Assembly (NCBI GenBank): GCA_913050645.1
Contig: CAJXAG010000037.1
Location: 1 to 9,101, forward strand
Direction of reading: 5' to 3'
Length of the DNA: 9,101 bases
Source: an uncultured bacterium
GTDB lineage: Bacteria; Patescibacteriota; Minisyncoccia; Phycocordibacterales; UBA918
The notes beneath the pieces are model-generated. The model made no database searches. It worked only from the letters and a program-made list of their open reading frames with translations, and was not told where the DNA came from. Position numbers and translations under genes: made by a program. Positions 1 to 6,238 of this stretch are shown here, in pieces (positions within the stretch are counted from its first letter, which is position 1; every line of letters starts with the position of its first letter).

Positions 1-1400
1 TCCTTGTTATTGCGTGGCTTGCATTCTTTGGTCTCTTCCTTGCTGCTGGGTTCCGTATGCTTTTCCGAACAATCCATGCAGATCGATTCTGGTACTTTAT
101 TGGGACCTCTTCGTTTGTAGCAGCTGCATACCTGTGGGGTATGTCACTGTTCTACAATCCAAGTGTGGTGATTCTCCTTCTCGCAGCCATGTTCACGAGC
201 ACCACGTTTGCAGCCTATGGCGCGCTCCTTCCGGTGCGTACCCGAACGTTCTCGATTGCAGCAAATAAACGCGCAGGCTTGGTGCTTGTAGGTGTGGTGA
301 TGATTATTATTATTGCTTCAGCAAGTGCCCTCTATTACGCTGGACGCCACTACGCATCAGTGTATACATTTAGTGGGGCAGTAAGTGGTTTGAGCTCTGA
401 CACAACGCTTGAACAAGTGGAGCAAAAGATCGCCAGCTCATACGCAAGCAATCCAAATGATCTCTATGCACGACAACTTGCAAACTATCAGATTGCAAAG
501 ATGAATGCACTTCTCAATCTTGCAGAACCAACTCCAGAGCAGCAGCAAGAGTTTCAGTCTTCTGCAGCAAATGGTGTGAATGCAGCGCAACTTGCTGTTG
601 ATACTGATCCAACAAATCCACAAAACTGGTCAACACTCGGATCTATCTACAGCATTCTTGCAGCAGCAAATGTGGAGGGAGCAGGGGACCGCGCAAAGGA
701 AGCGTTTGCAAAAGCACGCGAGTACGATCCAACAAATCCTTCATATGCACTCTTAGAAGCACAACTTGCATCACGATCGAGTGACCTAGAAGGCGCACGT
801 GCTTCTGCAATTGCCGCGGCACAGCTGAAGCCAAACTACACAGACGCACTCTTCTTCCTAACGCAGCTTGATATCGCTGAAGGGAAGGTAGAGGATGCGA
901 TTGCAACAACACGCGCAATTATTTCACTTGAGCCAAACAATCCAGGACGGTACTACCAACTTGGAGTACTTGAATCGTCAGCAGAGAACACTGAAAATGC
1001 AATCGCTGCGTTCACGCGGGCAGTTGCGCTTGATAGCAACTATGCAAATGCACGCTACTTCTTAGCGCTTGCATATCTGCAACAAGGTGAGAATGACGCA
1101 GCACTTGAGCAGTTGCGTGTCGTACTCGAGCTCAACCCAGGTAATGAACAGGTTGCAGGACTTATCGGTCAGATCGAAGGGGGTGCAACGTTTGAAACAA
1201 CACCGACACCAGCAGACACAGAGCGGATCGAAGAAGCATCTGTTTCTACTGAAGATGACGGCTCAGTCACTACCACAGAAGCCCCAGATACATCACTGAT
1301 TGTTCCGGTAAACACAGTATCTGAAGATGGTGACACAGAAGAAACTCCTGTAGAGGAAGAGGTTGTTGAAGAAGTAACAACACAGGAAGAGGGGAGTTAG
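1..1400 (+). CDS. Multi-span membrane protein with C-terminal TPR repeats (O-antigen-ligase-like/TPR type), 5' partial
   Basis: The frame is open from base 3, the first full codon, with no stop before the window edge, so the gene begins upstream; the ATG at 57 is probably internal. Counting from that ATG, hydrophobic spans lie at about residues 11-33, 36-59 and 74-95, with another before it (bases 3-57). Then come TPR-like helical repeats, about residues 170-374, with typical pieces such as AFAKAREYDPTNP, LEPNNPGRYYQLGVL and LELNPGN. The last 70 residues form a low-complexity Thr/Glu/Asp-rich acidic tail. Patescibacterial proteins with this layout usually have an O-antigen ligase/Wzy-like membrane half and a TPR half, suggesting a role in surface polysaccharide or envelope assembly. 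The ligase half is not visible here, so that part is inference. It ends 3 bases before murJ and is probably co-transcribed with it. Confidence 0.85.
   Translation, partial: LVIAWLAFFGLFLAAGFRMLFRTIHADRFWYFIGTSSFVAAAYLWGMSLFYNPSVVILLLAAMFTSTTFAAYGALLPVRTRTFSIAANKRAGLVLVGVVMIIIIASASALYYAGRHYASVYTFSGAVSGLSSDTTLEQVEQKIASSYASNPNDLYARQLANYQIAKMNALLNLAEPTPEQQQEFQSSAANGVNAAQLAVDTDPTNPQNWSTLGSIYSILAAANVEGAGDRAKEAFAKAREYDPTNPSYALLEAQLASRSSDLEGARASAIAAAQLKPNYTDALFFLTQLDIAEGKVEDAIATTRAIISLEPNNPGRYYQLGVLESSAENTENAIAAFTRAVALDSNYANARYFLALAYLQQGENDAALEQLRVVLELNPGNEQVAGLIGQIEGGATFETTPTPADTERIEEASVSTEDDGSVTTTEAPDTSLIVPVNTVSEDGDTEETPVEEEVVEEVTTQEEGS
1385..1396 (+). promoter_or_regulatory. Shine-Dalgarno sequence for murJ inside the upstream gene
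   Basis: GGAAGAGGGGAG lies in the last codons of the TPR gene, with GGAG ending 7 bases before the ATG at 1404. It supports that start and translational coupling. It contrasts with the promoter-proximal genes later in the window, which have no such sequence. Confidence 0.7.
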
Positions 1401-1403
1401 TCC

Positions 1404-3083
1404 ATGGTAAAACGCGTTATACAAATGATGTATAGAGAAGTACGCGGCCTGCATCAGGCCGCGTATGTTCTTGCGTTTTTTGCCTTTGGCTCGCAGCTTT
1501 TGGCGCTTGTGCGTGATCGTATGCTCGCGCATCAGTTTGGTGCAGGAGGTGAACTCGATATCTACTACTCTGCGTTTCGTATTCCAGACTTGCTGTATGT
1601 ACTCTTTGCATCGACGCTTTCGGTGTATGTGTTGATTCCATTTGTCTCGCGTTATATGCAGTCGGACAGCTCAGGATCCCAAGCACGACACTTACTCTCG
1701 CAGGTATTCAGTGTCTTTTTGGTTCTGTACGTACTGTTAGCATTAGTAATAGCACTTCTAGCGCCATACATTGTGCCAATAGTATTTCCTGGTCTGGTTG
1801 GCGAATTTGATAAGACCGTTATGTTGCTGCGCATCTTACTCCTGCAGCCGTTACTCCTTGGTGTCTCAAGTCTCTTTGGAGTGGTAACACAGCTTGGTCA
1901 TCGTTTTGTTCTGTATGCGATCAGCCCGCTGTTGTACAACATAGGTATTATCATTGGTATCGTCTTTTTCTATCCAATAATGGGACTGTCCGGACTTGCG
2001 TGGGGTGTAGTACTAGGTGCGCTCGGACACATGTTCGTACAGTTTCCACTTGTGCGCAGCAGTGCGCTGGCATTTGGCGCTACGACACGTATTGTGTGGT
2101 CTGACATTGGAAGTGTATTGCGTGTTTCGATTCCCCGCGCGTTGACACTTGCGATGCATCAAGTGGTACTGCTTGTATTGGTTGCTATTGCTGGTTTGAT
2201 GACCGTGGGTTCTGTTGCGGTATTTCAGTTCGCATACAATCTTCAGTCAGTGCCGTTAGCAATTATTGGTGCGAGTTACTCCATCGCAGCATTCCCGTTG
2301 CTGTCTGATTTGTTTGCACAAAAAAAGATGGATGTCTTCCGCTTTCATATTAATACTGCATTACGCCACATTATTTTCTGGTCAGTGCCAGCAGTAGGTT
2401 TAATCATCGTGTTGCGTGCACAAATGGTTCGTGTGGTGCTTGGTAGTGGTGCGTTTGACTGGGGGGACACAAAGCTCACGGCGGCAGTGCTTGCATTGTT
2501 GAGTATTTCTTTATTTGCGCAGGCGATGAACCTGCTTCTGGTGCGTGTTTTTTATGCGGGAGGGTATACAAAGGTGCCGTTTCTTGTGACATTCTTTGGG
2601 TCGACACTGGCAGTAGCATCTACGCTTGGTTTATATACCACATCTGTCACGCAACCGACATTTATACACTCGCTTGAAGTGTTGATGCGTGTAGATGGCG
2701 TACCTGGTTCAGAAGTGTTGATGATTGCGCTGGGGTACAGCTTTGCCATGCTTGTGCAGGTGTTGGTGTTGCTTGTGTATGCAGCGCGTATGTTCAAGCT
2801 GCAGTTTAAAGGTCTTGCCACACATATGGGGAAAGCAGTATGCGCGGCAATCGTTGGTGGTGCGTCAGCATACGCCGCACTTAACTTCTTTATCTTTGGT
2901 GTTGATGAAACGTCAGCACTTGGTATTTTCCTACAAGGCTTCCTGGGAGGTGTGATGGGCATCATTGGTGCCGCAAGCACATACTACGTACTGAGGACGC
3001 CAGAAATGACTGAGATATACAAATCTTTCCGCGGACGCCTCTTCAAGACTGACGTGGTGGCGGTACAGGATGAGATTCTCTAG
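1404..3083 (+). CDS. murJ: MurJ/MviN-family lipid II flippase (divergent)
   Basis: A 559-residue, highly hydrophobic protein with about 14 membrane spans, fitting the MOP-superfamily flippase that moves lipid II across the cytoplasmic membrane for peptidoglycan synthesis. Family signatures are visible: VRDRMLAHQFGAG (36-48), DIYYSAFRIPDLLY (52-65), SPLLYNIGIIIGI (174-186), FAYNLQSVPLAIIGASYS (276-293) and LGSGAFDWGDT (346-356). The start follows a good Shine-Dalgarno sequence; ATGs at 1425 and 1428 are alternatives. Compared with E. coli MurJ from memory, R24 and D39 are kept (R37, D52), but the positions of R18, R52 and R270 hold Q31, Y65 and N279. It may be a lineage-typical variant or a flippase of altered substrate preference. 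It sits between a membrane/TPR envelope protein and lepA. Confidence 0.9.
   Translation: MVKRVIQMMYREVRGLHQAAYVLAFFAFGSQLLALVRDRMLAHQFGAGGELDIYYSAFRIPDLLYVLFASTLSVYVLIPFVSRYMQSDSSGSQARHLLSQVFSVFLVLYVLLALVIALLAPYIVPIVFPGLVGEFDKTVMLLRILLLQPLLLGVSSLFGVVTQLGHRFVLYAISPLLYNIGIIIGIVFFYPIMGLSGLAWGVVLGALGHMFVQFPLVRSSALAFGATTRIVWSDIGSVLRVSIPRALTLAMHQVVLLVLVAIAGLMTVGSVAVFQFAYNLQSVPLAIIGASYSIAAFPLLSDLFAQKKMDVFRFHINTALRHIIFWSVPAVGLIIVLRAQMVRVVLGSGAFDWGDTKLTAAVLALLSISLFAQAMNLLLVRVFYAGGYTKVPFLVTFFGSTLAVASTLGLYTTSVTQPTFIHSLEVLMRVDGVPGSEVLMIALGYSFAMLVQVLVLLVYAARMFKLQFKGLATHMGKAVCAAIVGGASAYAALNFFIFGVDETSALGIFLQGFLGGVMGIIGAASTYYVLRTPEMTEIYKSFRGRLFKTDVVAVQDEIL
1441..1465 (+). repeat. Perfect 11-bp inverted repeat in the 5' end of murJ
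   Basis: TACGCGGCCTG (1441-1451), loop CAT, then CAGGCCGCGTA (1455-1465). In mRNA this is a GC-rich hairpin covering codons 14-20, starting 37 bases after the start codon. A T-rich stretch follows, but the T6 run (1476-1481) starts 10 bases past the stem, too far for a standard intrinsic terminator. Confidence 0.8.
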
Positions 3084-3090
3084 AGGTGGT

Positions 3091-3113
3091 AATACAGTGT
3101 TCTTTACTGTATT
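3091..3113 (+). repeat. Stem-loop between murJ and lepA
   Basis: AATACAGT (3091-3098) pairs perfectly with ACTGTATT (3106-3113) around a 7-base loop. There is no T tract after it, so it is not an ordinary terminator. It could be an mRNA processing or stability element, or an operator. A weak -10-like TATTGT (3110-3115) overlaps its right arm, 19 bases before the lepA ATG. Confidence 0.5.
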
Positions 3114-3134
3114 GTAAGCGCCACGTTTAAACAT

Positions 3135-4925
3135 ATGAAGGAAATTCGAAACTTTAGTATCATCGCGCACATCGATCATGGTAAATCGACGCTTTCTGAC
3201 CGAATGCTTGAAGAAACGAAGACTGTTGAGGCACGGAAAATGCAGGATCAGGTACTTGATTCTATGGATCTTGAACGTGAGCGGGGGATTACTATCAAGA
3301 TGCAGCCAGCGCGCATGGAGTATGAAAAAGATGGTGTGCAATACGAACTCAATCTTATCGATACGCCGGGGCATATCGACTTTTCATATGAAGTGTCGCG
3401 GGCTCTGAATGCGGTAGAAGGAGTACTACTTTTGGTGGATAGTACACAAGGTGTGCAGGCGCAGACACTCTCTGTGCTCCAGATGGCAAAGGATCTGAAT
3501 CTAAAGATTGTGCCCGTACTTACCAAAGTAGACGTGCCACACGCACGTATTGACGACGTCTCTGAGGAGCTTATGAACCTCATCAACTGTGATCTTGATG
3601 AAATTCTCTATGCGTCTGGGAAGACGGGGGAAGGAGTAAAAGAACTCCTTGATGCTATCTGCGAACGTATCCCAGCTCCGGAACCGTCTAAGATTGATTC
3701 ATACCGAGGCCTTATATTTGACTTCCAGTACTCAAACCACCGAGGTATTATTGTGTACCAGCGAGTATTTGATGGTTCTATCAAGAAGGGTGATCAGCTG
3801 AAGTTTGCCCAAAGCGGGAAGACCTTCCAGGCACTTGAGGTAGGGGTGCTTGCGCCTGAGGAGGTTCCAACAGGATTGCTGTCAGAAGGCGAGATTGGGT
3901 ATATTGTTACCGGGATCAAAGAGCCGGGGGTGGCAAACGTTGGTGATACACTCGTGTATGCTCGTGATGGTGCAGAAGCGCTTCCGGGGTACCAAGAGGC
4001 ACGACCAGTGGTGTGGGCGTCAGTTTTTCCAGAGAGTCAAGATGACTTCACGATTCTGAAGCAAGCACTCGATCGACTGCAACTTTCTGATTCATCACTT
4101 TCATATGAAGAGGAGTCTTCAGGAGTGCTTGGGCGAGGATTTCGTTGTGGATTCTTGGGGATGTTGCACCTAGAGATTGTTACTGAGCGGCTCCGTCGCG
4201 AGTTTAATGTTGAGCTTGTGATTACGTCACCGTCTATTTCTTATGAGATTACTCATGCTGACGGATACATAGAAGAAGTGTATGCTGCCTCTCGTTTTCC
4301 TGATCACGGAGATAGAGTCACTATTCGTGAACCATGGATTCTGGGACAAATTATTTTGCCACCTGACTACATGAGTAACGTTATGAAGCTTTTGTTTGAT
4401 CATGAGGCATCTGTTATCGACACTGAAGTGTTTGGTGATGGGAGGACACTCTTGGCGATAGAAATGCCGTTGCGAGAGCTCATGCGTGGATTTTTCGATA
4501 AACTAAAAAATGCATCCAGTGGCTACGCATCACTTTCGTATGAAATTGCTGAGTTACGACCAGCGGCAGTAACACGGATGGACATTCTCGTTGCAGAAGA
4601 AATCATTCCTGCATTTTCTCGCGTGGTAGGTATTGCTCGTGCAGAGGAGGATGCAAAAGCGATAACTGAGAAGCTCTACAGGACCCTCCCACAGCAGCAG
4701 TTTGCAACAAAGATTCAAGCACGGGTAATGGGAAAACTGACTGCAACAAAGAAACTTTCAGCAACACGGAAGGATGTTACTGCTAAGCTCTACGGTGGTG
4801 ATATCACGCGAAAGAAGAAATTGCTTGAGAAACAGAAGAAAGGGAAGGCGAAAGCGTTAGCGCACGGTACGGGGAATGTGCATATTCCTTCTGAAGTTTT
4901 TATGAAGATGGTCCAAGGCGACTAA
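3135..4925 (+). CDS. lepA: Elongation factor 4 (LepA), ribosome back-translocating GTPase
   Basis: 596 residues, the usual length of LepA, a cytosolic GTPase related to EF-G that acts on the ribosome. The N terminus has the family form RNFSIIAHIDHGKST (G1, residues 5-19), ERERGITIK in the switch region (48-55) and DTPGH (G3, 76-80). The G4 motif reads TKVD (130-133) rather than the usual NKxD, and G5 reads SGKTG. The LepA-specific C-terminal domain is complete: RKDVTAKLYGGDITRKKKLL and GNVHIPSEVFM occur in the last 75 residues, separating it from EF-G and TypA/BipA. No convincing Shine-Dalgarno sequence precedes the ATG. It may be read through from murJ or from a weak promoter in the 51-base gap. 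Strong terminators follow. Confidence 0.97.
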   Translation: MKEIRNFSIIAHIDHGKSTLSDRMLEETKTVEARKMQDQVLDSMDLERERGITIKMQPARMEYEKDGVQYELNLIDTPGHIDFSYEVSRALNAVEGVLLLVDSTQGVQAQTLSVLQMAKDLNLKIVPVLTKVDVPHARIDDVSEELMNLINCDLDEILYASGKTGEGVKELLDAICERIPAPEPSKIDSYRGLIFDFQYSNHRGIIVYQRVFDGSIKKGDQLKFAQSGKTFQALEVGVLAPEEVPTGLLSEGEIGYIVTGIKEPGVANVGDTLVYARDGAEALPGYQEARPVVWASVFPESQDDFTILKQALDRLQLSDSSLSYEEESSGVLGRGFRCGFLGMLHLEIVTERLRREFNVELVITSPSISYEITHADGYIEEVYAASRFPDHGDRVTIREPWILGQIILPPDYMSNVMKLLFDHEASVIDTEVFGDGRTLLAIEMPLRELMRGFFDKLKNASSGYASLSYEIAELRPAAVTRMDILVAEEIIPAFSRVVGIARAEEDAKAITEKLYRTLPQQQFATKIQARVMGKLTATKKLSATRKDVTAKLYGGDITRKKKLLEKQKKGKAKALAHGTGNVHIPSEVFMKMVQGD

Positions 4926-4940
4926 AATTACTTTATCTGC

Positions 4941-4961
4941 TTTGTATCAAAATGATACAAA
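4941..4961 (+). repeat. Stem-loop just after lepA
   Basis: TTTGTATCA (4941-4949), loop AAA, TGATACAAA (4953-4961): a perfect 9-bp stem 15 bases past the lepA stop and 12 bases before the first terminator. It has no T tract. It may protect the lepA mRNA 3' end or be a protein-binding site. Confidence 0.5.
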
Positions 4962-4973
4962 CTTCGCTCACTC

Positions 4974-5017
4974 AAAAATAGAAACACTACCCTAAAGGGT
5001 AGTGTTTCTATTTTTTT
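4974..5017 (+). terminator. Strong rho-independent terminator of lepA (probably bidirectional)
   Basis: A perfect 19-bp stem (4974-4992 with 4997-5015), loop TAAA, GC-rich top CACTACCC/GGGTAGTG and a T7 run at 5011-5017. The left arm starts with five A, so it could also act on minus-strand transcripts. Confidence 0.93.
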
Positions 5018-5041
5018 CATGTCACTCTTTTGTCAGACTAC

Positions 5042-5086
5042 AAAAAAAGACCCTCACTGGGCACTTGCCCCACTCGGGTCTTTTTT
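5042..5086 (+). terminator. Second rho-independent terminator, tandem
   Basis: Outer stem AAAAAAGACCC (5043-5053) with GGGTCTTTTTT (5076-5086). The 22-base interior contains a smaller GGGC-ACTT-GCCC hairpin (5059-5070), giving a stacked structure. A and T runs on the two sides suggest function in both directions. It backs up the lepA terminator 25 bases upstream. Confidence 0.8.
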
Positions 5087-5097
5087 CTTGTCTTCCG

Positions 5098-5117
5098 CGC
5101 ATCTAATGCAATTTTAG
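5098..5117 (+). repeat. Diverged intergenic repeat, copy 1
   Basis: CGCATCTAATGCAATTTTAG. A copy at 5212-5231 (CGTATCTAATATAATTTTAA) matches 16 of 20 bases, and a shorter relative lies at 6205-6222 (CGCATCTAAGGCACTTAG). All three are in intergenic DNA. AT-richness makes chance similarity possible. Confidence 0.3.
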
Positions 5118-5147
5118 TCGCCTTGTGGAAAATAAAGTCTTGATAGT

Positions 5148-5174
5148 AAAACTGTCAGGACAGTTTTGTTTTTT
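5148..5174 (+). terminator. Third, smaller rho-independent terminator
   Basis: AAAACTGT (5148-5155), loop CAGG, ACAGTTTT (5160-5167), then GTTTTTT (5168-5174). The T tract points to plus-strand transcription. No gene lies between it and the second terminator, so it is either a further backstop or the end of a short RNA. Confidence 0.6.
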
Positions 5175-5211
5175 AGTTAAGTTAGAAAATTTTAGTATGT
5201 ATGCGATACTT

Positions 5212-5231
5212 CGTATCTAATATAATTTTAA
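5212..5231 (+). repeat. Diverged intergenic repeat, copy 2
   Basis: CGTATCTAATATAATTTTAA, 16 of 20 bases identical to the motif at 5098-5117. Its first bases also form a short hairpin with GATAC upstream (GATAC-TTC-GTATC). Confidence 0.25.
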
Positions 5232-5260
5232 GGCTCCTAGTGATTTAATTATAATTGTCG

Positions 5261-5303
5261 CACCACAAAACCTCGGCAGCTTTGCTGCCGAGGTTTTGTG
5301 GTG
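5261..5303 (-). terminator. Perfect 20-bp hairpin, likely terminator of the minus-strand small gene
   Basis: The arms 5261-5280 and 5284-5303 are exactly complementary around a 3-base loop. The core is CCTCGGCAGC/GCTGCCGAGG, flanked within the stem by A4 and T4. It begins 11 bases after the stop of the 39-codon minus-strand gene, so it probably ends that transcript. There is no long T run outside the stem on either strand; the T4 inside the stem would have to serve. Termination is therefore likely but not textbook. Confidence 0.6.
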
Positions 5304-5314
5304 GATGCCTTGCT

Positions 5315-5434
5315 TTAAAAAATACTACTGCCGCCAGAGTACACAAACACCATACTAATGATGATGAGTGCAGCAATGACAATCCATACCCACTTAATTG
5401 CTTTTTGTGTTCGTTTATCAAAAAGGAAACTCAT
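5315..5434 (-). CDS. Small single-span membrane protein, 39 aa
   Basis: Reading the minus strand from ATG at 5434 to TAA at 5315 gives 39 codons. The protein starts MSFLFDKRTQKAIKW, a basic, presumably cytoplasmic N terminus. A strongly hydrophobic span follows at residues 15-32 (VWIVIAALIIISMVFVY) and a short SGGSSIF tail. This topology, the flanking strong hairpin and an upstream -10-like box support a real gene. It is divergent from the FtsB-like gene with a 65-base shared promoter region. I do not recognise a family. It could be a small accessory subunit of an envelope or division complex; that is inference from position alone. Confidence 0.6.
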   Translation of the reverse strand: MSFLFDKRTQKAIKWVWIVIAALIIISMVFVYSGGSSIF

Positions 5435-5451
5435 AGTCTGTTTAAAAGTCT

Positions 5452-5457
5452 TTTATA
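5452..5457 (-). promoter_or_regulatory. Possible -10 box for the 39-aa gene
   Basis: TATAAA on the minus strand, 17 bases before the ATG at 5434. There is no TG extension and no clear -35. TTTAAA at 5446-5441, six bases before the ATG, is a weaker alternative that would fit the leaderless pattern seen at other genes here. Confidence 0.35.
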
Positions 5458-5463
5458 GCTAAG

Positions 5464-5472
5464 TGCTACAAT
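5464..5472 (+). promoter_or_regulatory. Extended -10 promoter for the FtsB-like gene
   Basis: TGC-TACAAT, five of six matches to TATAAT plus the TGn extension. It predicts a start near 5479 and a leader of about 20 bases before ATG 5500. No good -35 is seen. ATTGTA at 5481-5486 forms an inverted partner to TACAAT, so a bound regulator is conceivable. Confidence 0.55.
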
Positions 5473-5499
5473 GATAGCATATTGTAATTCGTCTGGTCT

Positions 5500-5868
5500 A
5501 TGCAGTTTGGTAAGCAAAACAAATTCAAAAAAGCACTGTACTCAAAGGTGACCATTCTTGTGTTACTGGTTTTGATAGTGCTTTTGGGGCGAAGTGTTTG
5601 GGAGCGACTACGGATTGAACGTGATATGGCTGGACGTGCTGCACAAACTGAAGCAGCACTCTCCGAGCTGACACAGCGAAAGGATGATCTACAGGAACGT
5701 GTGGAGTACCTTGAGGGGGAGCGAGGAATTGAAGAGGAGATCAGAAAGAACTTTGATGTTGCAAAGGAGGGTGAACAGGTCATTATTTTAATGGGAGAAG
5801 GAGTGCAAGAGGCCGAGGTCGAAGTCGGCGTGCAGGAGACTGCTTTGTGGTACCAGTTTTGGCGATAG
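5500..5868 (+). CDS. FtsB/DivIC-like septum formation initiator protein
   Basis: A 122-residue bitopic membrane protein. It has a basic cytoplasmic N terminus (residues 1-16), one membrane span (about 17-33), an extracytoplasmic coiled coil (about 36-72, rich in E, L, R and Q), and then RGIEEEIRKNFDVAKEGEQV (75-94). That last segment matches the end-of-coil motif of FtsB/DivIC, where an R-E-x-F-G/D-x-x-x-x-G-E pattern is typical. FtsB/DivIC with FtsL links early and late divisome proteins and activates septal peptidoglycan synthesis. A 25-residue acidic tail ending in aromatics (WYQFW) is beyond the minimal family form. FtsB and DivIC cannot be told apart here. No Shine-Dalgarno sequence precedes the ATG. 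Confidence 0.8.
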   Translation: MQFGKQNKFKKALYSKVTILVLLVLIVLLGRSVWERLRIERDMAGRAAQTEAALSELTQRKDDLQERVEYLEGERGIEEEIRKNFDVAKEGEQVIILMGEGVQEAEVEVGVQETALWYQFWR

Positions 5869-5869
5869 G

Positions 5870-5878
5870 TGGTACAAT
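5870..5878 (+). promoter_or_regulatory. Extended -10 promoter for the glutaredoxin gene
   Basis: TGG-TACAAT begins 2 bases after the stop codon of the FtsB-like gene. It lies 8 bases before the ATG at 5887, predicting transcription starting within about 2 bases of the start codon. It also argues against the GTG at 5869 as the start, because that would place the promoter inside the coding sequence. Confidence 0.6.
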
Positions 5879-5886
5879 GTAGGTCT

Positions 5887-6120
5887 ATGGCAAAAGAAGT
5901 AACAATTTACAGTACTCCAGTATGTCATTTTTGCCATGCTGCAAAAGAGTACTTCAAAGAACATAACGTAGAATACACTGAGCACGATGTTGCTGCAGAT
6001 CAAGAGAAGCGACAAGAAATGATTGAAATGACTGGACAAATGGGGGTGCCAGTGATTCGGATTGGTGATGATGTTGTTGTCGGATTCGATGAAGCAAAGG
6101 TAGCAGAACTTCTTGCGTAA
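5887..6120 (+). CDS. Glutaredoxin-like protein, YruB family
   Basis: A 77-residue thioredoxin-fold protein. The active site is CHFC (residues 13-16) after the first strand (VTIYSTP). The cis-proline loop is TGQMGVPVI (49-57, P55) and the C-terminal strand and helix read GDDVVVGFDEAKVAELL. TGQMGVPV and VVGFD are typical of the YruB-type glutaredoxin-like family. These proteins are cytosolic thiol-disulfide reductants; the partner reductase is not in the window. Having both cysteines fits a dithiol mechanism, and the CHFC dipeptide differs from common CPYC. The gene has its own promoter despite lying 18 bases behind the FtsB-like gene, and a strong palindromic terminator follows. Confidence 0.92.
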   Translation: MAKEVTIYSTPVCHFCHAAKEYFKEHNVEYTEHDVAADQEKRQEMIEMTGQMGVPVIRIGDDVVVGFDEAKVAELLA

Positions 6121-6238
6121 GCACCTTATCTGCTTTGTTGTAGTTTAGTAAAATAATTTTCATCGTACGTTAAATACGCCTCAAGTTATTTTCTTTCTAC
6201 GCCTCGCATCTAAGGCACTTAGCACAAGAAGTTAAGTT

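Larger units (their letters stand above)
4926..5314. other. Gene-free, hairpin-dense intergenic region
   Basis: No open frame of note is present on either strand. The region holds five inverted repeats (4941-4961, 4974-5015, 5043-5086, 5148-5167, 5261-5303), AT-rich spacers and two copies of a diverged 20-base motif (5098-5117 and 5212-5231). The third terminator has no visible gene between it and the second, so a short untranslated transcript from about 5087-5174 is possible but unproven. Confidence 0.6.

Noticed and set aside
438..918. Minus-strand frames opposite the TPR gene
   Set aside because: They are antisense shadows with no recognisable domains, no promoter signals and overlap with a clear gene.
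1441..1481. Intrinsic terminator inside murJ
   Set aside because: The T run begins 10 bases past the stem, and murJ continues as a full-length conserved frame.
2552..3586. Minus-strand frames opposite murJ and lepA, up to 147 codons
   Set aside because: Composition is that of reverse-complemented coding DNA, and they cross the boundary of two real genes.
4926..5314. CRISPR array, tRNA or riboswitch in the intergenic region
   Set aside because: No regularly spaced identical repeats, no tRNA cloverleaf and no recognisable riboswitch core; the inverted repeats are all different.
5255..5458. Plus-strand 67-codon frame over the hairpin and the minus-strand small gene
   Set aside because: It runs through the 20-bp hairpin and is antisense to the more credible 39-codon membrane protein.
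5869..5886. GTG at 5869 as start of the glutaredoxin gene
   Set aside because: It would place the promoter inside the coding sequence; glutaredoxin-like sequence starts right after ATG 5887.
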